A stretch of 64,000 nt of DNA from the NCBI RefSeq assembly GCF_029989365.1, contig NZ_JAPRAQ010000003.1:124001-188000 (forward strand). Reading direction: 5' to 3'. Position 1 is the first letter of the stretch. Each line of letters begins with the position of its first letter. The stretch comes from Bradyrhizobium sp. Arg816 (lineage in GTDB: Bacteria > Pseudomonadota > Alphaproteobacteria > Rhizobiales > Xanthobacteraceae). This document shows positions 43,293 to 50,914 of this stretch, in pieces. The translations under genes were made by a program, and so were the position numbers. The notes below the pieces were generated by a model that saw only the letters and a program-made list of their open reading frames with translations, ran no database searches and had not been told where the DNA came from.

Positions 43293-43760
43293 ATGAAATC
43301 GACGGTGTCGGCGCTCGTTCTTGGACTTGCCGTCTCGACCTCCATGGTCTCGGCTCAACCGGCGAGATGGACCACCTACTCCATCCCGCAGACAGGTACC
43401 TCGGTCGATTTTCCGGCCTCGATCTTTACCGAAGAGGCGGGCCGGCCGGACGGCTACGGACAGCGATTTCGGACTGCTGACGGCCGAGCCGACCTTACGA
43501 TACAGGCCACGCCCAACGTCTCGAACGATTCACCAGCTGCATTTCTCGCAAAGAAGCATCCGCCCGCGCGCATTCAGTACAAGCGAACGACGCCTCGGTT
43601 TTTCGCGGTGTCCAGTTATAAGGGCGACAAGGTCTGGTACGACCGGTGCAACTTCTCAAGTGGATTGATTCACTGCGTCCTGATCAACTACCCGGCGAAC
43701 GAAGAGCGCGACTGGGACGACATCGTAACGCGGATCAGCCTCTCGCTGAGGGGCAGATAA
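43293..43760 (+). CDS. Exported hypothetical protein
   Basis: 155 residues with a signal peptide (MKSTVSALVLGLAVSTSMVS, cleavage near SAQPA). The mature part WTTYSIPQTGTSVDFPASIF and GYGQRFRTADGRADLTIQAT is beta-rich and periplasmic, ending with DDIVTRISLSLRGR. Cysteines in YDRCNFSSGLIHCVL may form a disulfide. This pattern is common in rhizobial periplasmic proteins of unknown role. It follows the glycine-zipper gene by 37 bases. Confidence 0.8.
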   Translation: MKSTVSALVLGLAVSTSMVSAQPARWTTYSIPQTGTSVDFPASIFTEEAGRPDGYGQRFRTADGRADLTIQATPNVSNDSPAAFLAKKHPPARIQYKRTTPRFFAVSSYKGDKVWYDRCNFSSGLIHCVLINYPANEERDWDDIVTRISLSLRGR

Positions 43761-44007
43761 GGAGGGTGCGGGTGGACCTCGCGCGGACTGCGCGGGTGCC
43801 TTTGCCCGTGGCTTCGAGAACACGGAAGTCCGAGAGGCCGCCGCCTTTGGCTATCCTCGCGAGCGCTAGTTCTGAATAGCGGGTCGTGAGACCTTTGGCT
43901 ATCCGCGACAGGCGCCGTAGTTCAACGGCGGGCGACGGTCCCTGCAGCTCAATGGGGTCGCAAGGTTATCGTTCCTCCGATCTGCCCGCGGCTCTTCGAT
44001 CGGTGGT

Positions 44008-44199
44008 TCACGCGGTAGCCGCCGCCCGCCCGGCCTCGGTGATGCGATACTCGATATCTCCGGATGGAAGCGGTTCGGTTTCCACGAGACCGAGCTCCAC
44101 CAGCCGCGCCACGATTTCATGGTCGAACGTCGGCGGGCTGACCCAGGACTCGCCGATGAGCTTCCTCAGAAAATCGCGCTCCAGATCGGTCAGTTCCAT
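44008..44199 (-). CDS. Small winged-helix-like protein
   Basis: 63 residues: MELTDLERDFLRKLIGESWV, HEIVARLVELGLVETEPLPS, then GDIEYRITEAGRAAATA. The helix-turn-helix plus beta-wing pattern resembles a stand-alone winged helix, as in small MarR/PadR-like proteins. It may bind DNA or RNA. Divergent from the PRC-barrel gene. Confidence 0.65.
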   Translation of the reverse strand: MELTDLERDFLRKLIGESWVSPPTFDHEIVARLVELGLVETEPLPSGDIEYRITEAGRAAATA

Positions 44200-44357
44200 G
44201 CTCTAACTCCGCTCGCCGACTTCGTCCGGCACATTGCGGCGCGTCATCCGATCCGGCCGCTTCATCCCTGGGAAATCAACTTTTCGCCCCGGATTGTGCC
44301 AGGAACAGAGGCACCGTGGCCCCGTTGATTCCCGAAGACAACACCCAGGAGGTCAAC

Positions 44358-44723
44358 ATGACCATGGAAGATCGCGAGACGTTCAGCCTGATCGGCAGCG
44401 ACAAGGTCGAGGGCACGAACGCGTACGACGCGAAGGGCGAAAAGGTCGGCTACATCGAGCGCGTCATGATCGACAAGATCAGCGGCAAGGTGTCGTACGC
44501 GGTGCTCAGCTTCGGCGGCCTGCTCGGCATCGGCGACGATCACTATCCGCTGCCATGGCAGACGCTGAAATACGACACCAACCTCGGCGGCTATGTAGTC
44601 ACCGGCATTTCCCAGGACCAGCTCCGCGGCGCCCCGAAATACGCCGACGAGAGCAGTTGGAATTGGAGCGATCCCGCGACCACCCGGTCCGTGAATGCCT
44701 ATTACGGTGTGCCGGTGGCTTGA
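44358..44723 (+). CDS. PRC-barrel domain protein
   Basis: 121 residues from the ATG at 44358 with AGGAGGT. FSLIGSDKVEGTNAYDAKGE, KVGYIERVMIDKISGKVSYA and VLSFGGLLGIGDDHYPLPWQ are the PRC-barrel fold. Related rhizobial proteins are stress-linked. Cytoplasmic, function unknown in detail. Followed by a receiver gene. Confidence 0.93.
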   Translation: MTMEDRETFSLIGSDKVEGTNAYDAKGEKVGYIERVMIDKISGKVSYAVLSFGGLLGIGDDHYPLPWQTLKYDTNLGGYVVTGISQDQLRGAPKYADESSWNWSDPATTRSVNAYYGVPVA

Positions 44724-44837
44724 GGCCGCACCACGCGCTTGGCTGCCCGACGGCGAAGCTCGCTCTTCCGCCGGACTGCGGACCAGCGCACTGCCAGCAC
44801 GCGAGACGACCCGGCTCGGTCGCCGAGGAGATTTAAA

Positions 44838-45224
44838 GTGAGTGATGCCGTTCGTGTTCTGGTCGTGGAGGATGAAGCTCTCATCGCCACCTTCGTCGAG
44901 GACGCTTTGTCCGACGGCGGTTTCCAGGCCTGCTCGGTCCATTCGGGGGAGGCGGCCCTCTCCACGTTTTGCGATGGCCGCGAAGGATGTCGGGTCCTGC
45001 TGACGGACATCAACCTGGGTGGTGGTATAAGCGGCTGGGAACTGGCGCAGCAGATCAGGGAAATCTCGCCTGGCTTTCCCGTGGTCTACATGACGAGCGC
45101 CAGCGCGCCCGACTGGAAATCGCGGGGCGTCGACGGCAGCGTCCTGATTCAGAAGCCCTTTGCGCCGGCGCAATTGGCCGCCGCCGTCTCGCAGCTGCTC
45201 GGTGGCGCGACATCGCCGGGTTGA
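44838..45224 (+). CDS. Single-domain response regulator
   Basis: 128 residues from a GTG at 44838, GAGGAG at 44825-44830. VRVLVVEDEALIATFVEDAL, phosphoacceptor RVLLTDINLGGG, and LIQKPFAPAQLAAAV. No output domain and no kinase next to it. It is the third lone receiver in the island. Confidence 0.9.
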   Translation: MSDAVRVLVVEDEALIATFVEDALSDGGFQACSVHSGEAALSTFCDGREGCRVLLTDINLGGGISGWELAQQIREISPGFPVVYMTSASAPDWKSRGVDGSVLIQKPFAPAQLAAAVSQLLGGATSPG

Positions 45225-45277
45225 CCTGGGAGATACTCTGTAAACCGCGCTTCGCAGGGCGAAAGCAGGCCCGGGTG

Positions 45278-45478
45278 TCAGGCTTCGCCGGAGCCCGAGA
45301 AGAGCACCGTCGGCGGGGTCGCGCGCGTGGGCGGCGATGGCCGTCCGTAGCTCGGTCCAGGTCTGCTCTTGAGCTCGTACCTCTGTGCCAGATCGAGAAG
45401 CCGCCGCCTGGTGAACGGGTCGGCCTTCTCCGCCAGATCGCGCGCCCGCTGCGCGAAGCCACTGTAGAACTCTTCCAT
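45278..45478 (-). CDS. Small hypothetical protein
   Basis: 66 residues from the ATG at 45478 (MEEFYSGFAQRARDLAEKAD), preceded by GGGGTGG; an ATG at 45496 is the alternative. The FAQRARDLAEKADPFTRRRL motif resembles a large family of Bradyrhizobium small helical proteins. C-terminal part is basic and proline-rich. Function unknown. Confidence 0.65.
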   Translation of the reverse strand: MEEFYSGFAQRARDLAEKADPFTRRRLLDLAQRYELKSRPGPSYGRPSPPTRATPPTVLFSGSGEA

Positions 45479-45597
45479 GACGCCACCCCACAACATCACC
45501 GAATGCCGATCTTCGATGGTCGATGAGGTTCGGGTCAAGAGATCGCTTGCGCCCGCCCGGAAAAGGGCACTACGCTGACCGAGGCGGGGGAAGCCAA

Positions 45598-45779
45598 ATG
45601 TCGTTGCAGCATCCAATCCGGAAGCCTTGCCCGCACTGTGGGCGGCGATGAAGCTCGTGCGCGACGAGGGCGCCAGAGGCGGAGAGCGCTACGTCTGCTC
45701 CGATTGCGACGACGATCCGCTGCACGACCCCACCGCCCGGACGTGGGTGGACGGCCCGCTTCGGCCGCCCGCGAAATAG
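45598..45779 (+). pseudogene. Small zinc-finger protein with a frameshift
   Basis: ATG at 45598 reads MSLQHPIRKPCPHCG then stops; shifting one base gives MKLVRDEGARGGERYVCSDC and DDDPLHDPTARTWVDGPLRP to a TAG at 45777. Together they match a familiar small Bradyrhizobium zinc-finger family (CPxCG then YVCxDCDDDP). A single missing base in the GGG run near 45643 explains it; a sequencing error is possible. Confidence 0.65.
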
Positions 45780-45883
45780 CGGTCCGGAAGGCCCGGGCTG
45801 GTCCGGATCTCCCAGAATCGGGACTGGCAAGTTCGTCACGGCCGCACCAACTCCCTTAGATGCCAAACATGGGGAGGTGCGAT

Positions 45884-46051
45884 GTGTCGGCTGTCGCAAA
45901 CCTGCTTGCGCGGAAGCAGGCGCTCATGGAGCGACTGGAGAGCGGTACCGGACCGAACGAACGCGAGGAAATCGAGCGCCTGATCGAGCAGATCGAGACC
46001 GCGCTTAACCTGCTCGAGTCGGGCGATGCCGCGACCCCGGGCGAGGAATGA
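45884..46051 (+). CDS. Small helical hypothetical protein
   Basis: 55 residues from a GTG at 45884 with GGGGAGGTG just upstream. MSAVANLLARKQALMERLES and EREEIERLIEQIETALNLLE give a two-helix coiled coil. Function unknown; the ribosome site supports it. Confidence 0.6.
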   Translation: MSAVANLLARKQALMERLESGTGPNEREEIERLIEQIETALNLLESGDAATPGEE

Positions 46052-46298
46052 TCGGCTCGTGCCGGTCACAGAGTGTGCAGGTCCGGCACCTCCGGATCAG
46101 TCTGGCGTCGCTGAAATCGCCGCTGGACGGGTCTCCTGTCCGCGAAAAGGCGACCGCGCCCGCGCAGCCGGTTTTCCGCGAGAGCGCTTCGGCGCGCATG
46201 ACGGCCGCGTTGGCGCGCAGGCACTCCACCGCCTCACCGGCCGCCACCCCGTCGTCCGCCATGACGAACGGCAATGCCACGTGGTAGGTGACGTCCAT
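46005..46298 (-). CDS. Small conserved hypothetical protein, probably frameshifted at the end
   Basis: 97 residues from the ATG at 46298: MDVTYHVALPFVMADDGVAA, AEALSRKTGCAGAVAFSRTG, GDFSDARLIRR. In the next frame the family-typical ending EVPDLHTL and a stop follow at once, so a small deletion after LIRR seems to have replaced the natural end by an unrelated tail. Family common in rhizobia, function unknown. Overlaps the next minus-strand gene. Confidence 0.55.
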   Translation of the reverse strand: MDVTYHVALPFVMADDGVAAGEAVECLRANAAVMRAEALSRKTGCAGAVAFSRTGDPSSGDFSDARLIRRCRTCTLCDRHEPIIPRPGSRHRPTRAG

Positions 46299-46506
46299 CG
46301 CAATCACCCTTGCGTTCGCGCTGCGCGCCATGTCGCCCACGTGAATATCCTTTCGAGACCGCCGCGAGCAGCTCGTTGGCCTCGGCCTCGAGAAAGTCGA
46401 TGGCGATCAACAACGCCTTGACCGTCTCCCGGGGGTCTCCGCCGCAGGCTTCGATGGCCTGGTCGGCGGGCAGCGGATATGCTTCCATGTTCTTCATTTG
46501 TTCCAT
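46234..46506 (-). CDS. Small conserved hypothetical protein
   Basis: About 90 residues from the ATG at 46506: MEQMKNMEAYPLPADQAIEA, CGGDPRETVKALLIAIDFLE, AEANELLAAVSKGYSRGR. The PADQAIEACGGD..VKALL pattern is familiar from Bradyrhizobium small proteins. The last third (HGAQRERKGDCDG..) overlaps the downstream gene out of frame and may be an extension caused by loss of the original stop. Confidence 0.6.
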   Translation of the reverse strand: MEQMKNMEAYPLPADQAIEACGGDPRETVKALLIAIDFLEAEANELLAAVSKGYSRGRHGAQRERKGDCDGRHLPRGIAVRHGGRRGGGR

Positions 46507-46646
46507 AAGAGTCAATGGGCATCCGTCGCATTCCGCTGGCGGCGAGGACCGTGCGGATGAATCTTCGCCCGGAGAGGCCCGCCTGTCGGAACTGCCATCT
46601 GCCATTCGTCTTGAATCCAGGCCACCCCAATGGAGTTCTGCGTAAC

Positions 46647-47564
46647 ATGGCCCCGCGCGCCAACTGGAAAGGCTTCCTGCGTCTGTCCCTGGTCACCTGT
46701 CCGGTGGCGCTCTACCCCGCGACCTCGGAGAGCGAGAAGATCTCGTTTAACCAGCTCAATCGCGAGACCGGCCATCGCATCAAATACCTGAAGGTCGATG
46801 CGGACACCGGCGACGAGGTCCAGAACGAGGACATCGTCAAGGGCTACGAGTTTGAGAAGGGCCAATACATCGAGGTGTCGAAGGAAGAGCTCGAGAAGAT
46901 CGCGCTGGAGTCCACGCGCACCATCGAGATCGACGAGTTCGTCGACATCGATCCCCGCTACCTGATCCGCCCCTATTACGTCCGGCCGGACGGCAAGGTC
47001 GGCCACGACGCCTTCGCGGTGATCCGCGAGACCATCCGCGAGATGGATAAGGTCGCGATCGGGCGGGTCGTGCTGACCAACCGCGAGCACATCATCGCGC
47101 TGGAGCCGATGGACAAGGGCCTGGTCGGCACGCTGCTGCGCTATCCGTATGAGGTGCGCAGCGAGCAGGAGTATTTCGACGAGATCCAGGACGTGAAGGT
47201 CACCAAGGACATGCTCGACCTCGCCAAGCACATCGTGAACCAGAAGGCTGGGCGATTCGATCCCGAGAAGTTCGAAGACCACTACGAGAGCGCGCTGATC
47301 GATCTCATCAACCAGAAGCGCGCCGGCAAGCCGATCACGCCGAAGTCCAAGCCGGTGGCGGGCAACGTCGTCGATCTGATGGAGGCGCTGCGCCGGTCAG
47401 TCGGCAAGGAGGCTCCGCCTGCGAACGCGGCGAAGCCTGCGAAGAAGCCGAAGAAGGCGTCCGCGGGCCAGAAGGAGATGCTGATGCCCATCGCCGGCAA
47501 GAAGCCGGCGAAGGAGGCGGCTGCGAAGAAACCCGTCGCCAGGCCGCAGCGAAAGTCGGCCTGA
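46647..47564 (+). CDS. ku: Non-homologous end joining protein Ku
   Basis: 305 residues from the ATG at 46647: MAPRANWKGFLRLSLVTCPV ALYPATSE is the standard bacterial Ku start. Core motifs FNQLNRETGHRIKYLKVDAD, DIVKGYEFEKGQYIEVSKEE, RTIEIDEFVDIDPRYL and DYYESALIDLI-like EDHYESALIDLINQKRAG are complete. The lysine- and alanine-rich tail (KPAKKPKKASAGQKEML) is the DNA-binding extension. Ku rings DNA ends and recruits LigD, which is not in this window. Confidence 0.96.
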   Translation: MAPRANWKGFLRLSLVTCPVALYPATSESEKISFNQLNRETGHRIKYLKVDADTGDEVQNEDIVKGYEFEKGQYIEVSKEELEKIALESTRTIEIDEFVDIDPRYLIRPYYVRPDGKVGHDAFAVIRETIREMDKVAIGRVVLTNREHIIALEPMDKGLVGTLLRYPYEVRSEQEYFDEIQDVKVTKDMLDLAKHIVNQKAGRFDPEKFEDHYESALIDLINQKRAGKPITPKSKPVAGNVVDLMEALRRSVGKEAPPANAAKPAKKPKKASAGQKEMLMPIAGKKPAKEAAAKKPVARPQRKSA

Positions 47565-47585
47565 CGCTACTAGTAGGAGGTTCGC

Positions 47586-47837
47586 ATGGATATGAAGGAA
47601 GCCTCAGCGATGACGGAAGCCTCCGGCCTCGTGAACGACCCAGAAGGCGCGGAGCTGGCTGTTGCGGCCAAGCTGAATGCCGAAGCGAAAACGGCCGCCG
47701 ACTTGCCACGACCGCGCCCATCTCAAGACGTCGCCCTGCGCTTGGCCGATCGCTTGCGCGAGGCAGCGATGAATGCCCCGTTGCGGTCGCTCTTGGCCGC
47801 CTTTTTGGTTGGAGTCTGGGTCGCGCGCCGGCGCTAA
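47586..47837 (+). CDS. Small protein with C-terminal membrane helix
   Basis: 83 residues, AGGAGG at 47574-47579. Polar N-terminal half, then RLADRLREAAMNAPLRSLLA AFLVGVWVARRR. This amphipathic helix followed by one short membrane segment ending in arginines resembles DUF883/ElaB-like tail-anchored stress proteins. It follows ku by 21 bases and may be co-transcribed. It overlaps the converging gene by four bases. Confidence 0.7.
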   Translation: MDMKEASAMTEASGLVNDPEGAELAVAAKLNAEAKTAADLPRPRPSQDVALRLADRLREAAMNAPLRSLLAAFLVGVWVARRR

Positions 47838-48154
47838 GGTGAAGTCGTTCCAGGTTGTCGGAACCGCTTCGCTAAGTCCTCGGGACCCCTTTCGCTCGCG
47901 GGGCAGTCCGGGCACGTGTCTCCGATGGAATCGAGCACTTCGAGGATCGCCGCGACGGCATGATCGGCCGAGATGCCCGCCGGCGGATATTTGCAGGCGA
48001 GATCGACTGCTCTCTGGCGGGCATGGGGGTCGGCCCGGTCCTGCATCCAGCTGTGCTCCTCGCATTCGCGGATGGCGCCGGCCTCCTGCAGCACCGAGAT
48101 CGCCCAGCCGCGCAGCGTCCGGATCGCGGGCTGCCGTTCCTTGAACTTCAGCAT
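47834..48154 (-). CDS. Hypothetical protein, 106 residues
   Basis: ATG at 48154 with GGAG upstream. MLKFKERQPAIRTLRGWAIS, HSWMQDRADPHARQRAVDLA, then GISADHAVAAILEVLDSIGD TCPDCP. ECEEHSWMQDRADPHAR is a motif I have seen in rhizobial proteins of unknown function. Soluble and helical with a C-terminal cysteine pair. Confidence 0.7.
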   Translation of the reverse strand: MLKFKERQPAIRTLRGWAISVLQEAGAIRECEEHSWMQDRADPHARQRAVDLACKYPPAGISADHAVAAILEVLDSIGDTCPDCPASERGPEDLAKRFRQPGTTSP

Positions 48155-48310
48155 CGAAATCGCTCCTTGGCCTTCGACCGAATCCTTGTCGGCCCCCGTG
48201 CGTTCCGCGCTGCTACCACAGCCCAGGGATTCGAAATCGCGGGGGCTGCGCTTTTCCACGTGTTCCCCGCTGTGCTGACCTAGGAACAAGGTATCCGTGC
48301 GCCCATTGTG

Positions 48311-48680
48311 TTAGGCTGCGGGCGCCGGGTCTTCCTTCACGCCGCGGGCGATGATCCGTCCGGAAGCGGCCGCTGCAGCTTCAGGGCTTCATCCGCAGGA
48401 GCGGTCATCCAGATCTCAACCTCGTCGGGCGTCGTCAGGATCACAGGCATCGCCTTCGGGTGGATGGCGCCGACCTCGGCGTTCGGCTCCGTCGTCAGGA
48501 ATGCGTACAGGTCGTTGGTGCTCTCGCCCTCCTTGACCTTCCGGACCGACGTCCAATTGGTCCAGATGCCGGCGAAACACGCGAGCGGACGGCTTTCGTC
48601 GAGCGCGAACCAGATGTCACCGCCTTCGGCTTTGTTGAACTCGCTGAACGAGTTGAACGGCCAGACCCGCCGGTCACACT
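48311..48680 (-). pseudogene. SRAP (YedK-like) protein, truncated and frameshifted
   Basis: Minus-strand translation gives VWPFNSFSEFNKAEGGDIWF, LDESRPLACFAGIWTNWTSV, AEVGAIHPKAMPVILTTPDE, the C-terminal half of an SOS-response-associated peptidase that shields abasic sites. The N-terminal half with catalytic Cys2 is missing: homology ends abruptly at about 48676. Near the end LPDG runs into a wrong stop at 48339 while IIARGVKEDPAPAA continues in another frame to 48311. The break point coincides with the left edge of the phage-like unit. Confidence 0.8.
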
Positions 48681-48898
48681 ATGCATAAAAGAGGATTTGC
48701 ATTGTGACGATCTGAAACAAAAAGTGATTAATGCACCCTTGACGTTGGCCACATTTCGTGGCAGGAAGTGTTCTAGATTAGCAGAACATTACATGAACGA
48801 ACATTTGCCCCGTTCGTGACCTGAAAAACCTCGCCACCATCATCCACCCGCCCGCTGCATCACCGCACGCGGGCTTTTCGCGTTTTGGAGACCTCTAC

Positions 48899-49084
48899 AT
48901 GAAACCAAAGTTTGATGCCCATGAACTTGTGACCAGTCCAATGAAACACGTCACGATGTTGTTGCCCGCCGTGCTGGTTGAGCATATCGACCGAGCGGCA
49001 CAGGTCGATGACCCGTCCGCGCCCAATCGCTCAAGCTGGTGTCGGCGAGCCCTGATCGCCGCTCTTCGCCGGGAGGCCGCGTGA
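48899..49084 (+). CDS. Small hypothetical protein of the phage-like unit
   Basis: 61 residues: MKPKFDAHELVTSPMKHVTM, LLPAVLVEHIDRAAQVDD, then SSWCRRALIAALRREAA. The layout (beta strand, two helices) recalls ribbon-helix-helix proteins, so it could be a DNA-binding repressor of the element; unproven. A hairpin (CCCGC..GCGGG) lies just upstream. Its stop overlaps the next start. Confidence 0.6.
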   Translation: MKPKFDAHELVTSPMKHVTMLLPAVLVEHIDRAAQVDDPSAPNRSSWCRRALIAALRREAA

Positions 49085-49455
49085 TGACGGACGCAATTGA
49101 GGATGCCGTCGTCGCTGCGGCACGCGCCAAGGGCTACCAGCTCAACAGCGCGACCATGATGATGGTCGCGTGCGATTTGGCTGGATCGACCCTGGATGGA
49201 GACAGCTTAGTCCTCCCGGGCAAATTCTCGCTGAAGATCGCGGACTATGTTCGTGACCTGCATGACAGAGCGCCAAGCGGCTTCAGCAAGGTGCAACAGC
49301 CTGACAAACCGGCCGACGAACGGACCATTTCAGAGCTTCGCCGGAAACGATCGCTCGACCCAGCTTGGCATGACCGCCGGGCCAAAGCCACGGGTCTCAC
49401 CCGAGACATGATGAATGAAATCGCTGCAACTCGCGGCGAAAACAAGGGAAACTGA
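49084..49455 (+). CDS. Hypothetical protein of the phage-like unit
   Basis: 123 residues from the ATG at 49084, overlapping the preceding stop (TGATG). MTDAIEDAVVAAARAKGYQL, NSATMMMVACDLAGSTLDGD and RTISELRRKRSLDPAWHDRR. Helical, charged, soluble. No known domain; probably an accessory or regulatory gene of the element. Confidence 0.6.
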   Translation: MTDAIEDAVVAAARAKGYQLNSATMMMVACDLAGSTLDGDSLVLPGKFSLKIADYVRDLHDRAPSGFSKVQQPDKPADERTISELRRKRSLDPAWHDRRAKATGLTRDMMNEIAATRGENKGN

Positions 49456-49456
49456 C

Positions 49457-49723
49457 ATGACACGACGACTGCGCAGTGCAATTTCAACCCGGGTTGCCAT
49501 CGAGGCAATCCCGCCCGATGCGCGCGACCAACGCGCCAGACACCTTGTCGCCCGCGAGCGAGGGCAGCGCTTGGCTGCTGCTCAAGTGGAGTTGGCTATG
49601 GCTGAGCGGACGCACGCGGACGCCCTCGCGATTGTGCCAGAGGCTGAAGCTGCTCTAGCAGCCGCCAAGACACGGCTCGCGGAGATCGAAGCAGAGATGA
49701 GCGCTGCTACACGGGCCGCCTGA
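49457..49723 (+). CDS. Coiled-coil hypothetical protein
   Basis: 88 residues from the ATG at 49457, AAGGGAA upstream. MTRRLRSAISTRVAIEAIPP, then a long heptad region HADALAIVPEAEAALAAAKT RLAEIEAEMSAATRAA. It begins one base after the previous stop, so the three small genes form an operon. Function unknown. Confidence 0.6.
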   Translation: MTRRLRSAISTRVAIEAIPPDARDQRARHLVARERGQRLAAAQVELAMAERTHADALAIVPEAEAALAAAKTRLAEIEAEMSAATRAA

Positions 49724-49740
49724 TAGGCAGCTCGCTAATT

Positions 49741-49897
49741 CGGACGGCAGTTTCAGCTTTTCTCCAGGGAGTCTGCCGTTCGTACAGGGAGGCGTAATGG
49801 TGATTGAGACGACTCGTCGCGGCTCTCACTGTTGCGCCTCCCGCGCTAATGGTAAAGTTTGGACCGCGGTTTCAGCTTCGGAAGAGTCGCCGCGGTC
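49741..49897 (+). repeat. Two related hairpins before the secreted-protein gene
   Basis: First hairpin: CGGACGGCAG (49741-49750) with CTGCCGTTCG (49773-49782). Second: GACCGCGG (49862-49869) with CCGCGGTC (49890-49897). Both loops begin TTTCAGCTT, and each is followed by GGAGGCG and a start codon leading into ATTGAGACGACTCG. The stems differ in sequence yet remain paired, as expected for a duplicated structured element. Confidence 0.55.
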
Positions 49898-49910
49898 GGA
49901 GGCGCAGCAG

Positions 49911-50183
49911 ATGATATTGAGACGACTCGCAGGACTGCACGCACTCGCGTTGGCTCTCACTGCTGCGCCTTCAGCCCTTGCCGGACCCTACTGCATACCC
50001 GTCCACGGTCGCGACCAGATCGCCAAAGGCGGCAGCGTGTGTCCGGTCGGGTATCTGGGGTCGGGACCGTGCTGCATTGCGCTCCATGTGGACACGCCAC
50101 GCGCCTTTGCCCGTCTGCCCGGCCGATCTTGTCTGAGCGGGACATTTACCAGCTCCGGCAGCTATTGCGTGTCACTGCGATAA
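49911..50183 (+). CDS. Small secreted cysteine-rich protein
   Basis: 90 residues from the ATG at 49911, GGAGG at 49898-49902. Signal peptide MILRRLAGLHALALALTAAP (cleavage near ALAGPYC), then cysteines in YCIPVHG, VCPVGYLGSGPCCIALH, SCLSGTFTSSGSYCVSLR: six or seven in 70 residues, likely disulfide-bonded. No family recognised. It may be a secreted moron gene of the element. Its 3' end overlaps the convergent recombinase by 12 bases. Confidence 0.6.
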   Translation: MILRRLAGLHALALALTAAPSALAGPYCIPVHGRDQIAKGGSVCPVGYLGSGPCCIALHVDTPRAFARLPGRSCLSGTFTSSGSYCVSLR

Positions 50184-50867
50184 ACGCGCGAGAACGCGCT
50201 GCACTTGCACGGCCTGCCACTTTCCGTTGCCGAGCGCGGTCGGAATGCCGGCCTCGTTCAAGCCATCTGCAATCGCCCGTAGCGACGTGGCGCCGTCCGC
50301 CTGTAGCTTACGGATCGTCGGGCCGATATCTGCTGCATGTTTCGTGGTGCGCTCCAGTAGGGCTTTCCGTGAGGCTTCCTGCATCTTCGCACCGGGGACG
50401 ACGCCACGGTTGCCGCCAAGCCTCTTACCCCGGCGCTTGGCCGCTGCCAGTGCCGCCTTGGTGCGGGCTGAGATCATGCCGGCTTCCAGCTCCGCCACTG
50501 CGACCATCTGCTGAAGAAGGAAACGGCCGGTAGCACCTTCGATCACGGGCAGGTCCGCGAACCGAACGTCAACGCCAGCCTCAAGCAGGCGGGACAGGAA
50601 GGCGACAGAGCGCGTAAGGCGGTCAACCTTGGAGACGACCAGCGCAGCCCGATGCAGGCGTGCCGCGGCCAGTGCCTGCTCCAGCGCGGGCCGGTCAGAT
50701 CGTCTACCCGACTCCACCTCTGTGAACTCGGCAACGATCGTCCAGTCGCCACCGTTAAGATATGCCGCAACTGCCGCATGTTGAGCCTCTATGCCCAGAC
50801 CAGACTTACCCTGCTTGCCGGTGGAAACCCGGTAGTAGGTGATGAACTTCCCGTTGTGCTGAGCCAC
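50172..50867 (-). CDS. Serine recombinase (resolvase family)
   Basis: 231 residues. N-terminal catalytic domain FITYYRVSTGKQGKSGLGIE with the nucleophile serine in YRVST, then VVSKVDRLTRSVAFLSRLLE and EGATGRFLLQQMVAVAELEA GMISARTKAAL. C-terminal part RAIADGLNEAGIPTALGNGK is the helix-turn-helix found in recombinases of phage and plasmid resolvases. It could resolve dimers or invert a segment. An imperfect palindrome lies 9 bases upstream of its start. Confidence 0.92.
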   Translation of the reverse strand: MAQHNGKFITYYRVSTGKQGKSGLGIEAQHAAVAAYLNGGDWTIVAEFTEVESGRRSDRPALEQALAAARLHRAALVVSKVDRLTRSVAFLSRLLEAGVDVRFADLPVIEGATGRFLLQQMVAVAELEAGMISARTKAALAAAKRRGKRLGGNRGVVPGAKMQEASRKALLERTTKHAADIGPTIRKLQADGATSLRAIADGLNEAGIPTALGNGKWQAVQVQRVLARLSQ

Positions 50868-50876
50868 GACCCGCCT

Positions 50877-50914
50877 GTTACGAATACTTCAACGTCCGTT
50901 GACGTATCTGTAAC
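50877..50914. promoter_or_regulatory. Palindromic site upstream of the serine recombinase
   Basis: A 38-base imperfect palindrome, GTTACGAATACTTCAACG then TC then CGTTGACGTATCTGTAAC, with 15 of 18 positions paired. Size and position fit a resolvase crossover site or autorepression operator; this is inference. Confidence 0.55.

Noticed and set aside
42812..43345. Long N-terminal extension of the isoaspartate methyltransferase
   Set aside because: The upstream frame is open to 43345 but antisense to the glycine-zipper gene, and the family length and ribosome site favour 42811.
48740..48790. Sigma-70 promoter at TTGACG in the AT-rich junction
   Set aside because: No acceptable -10 hexamer at the right distance.
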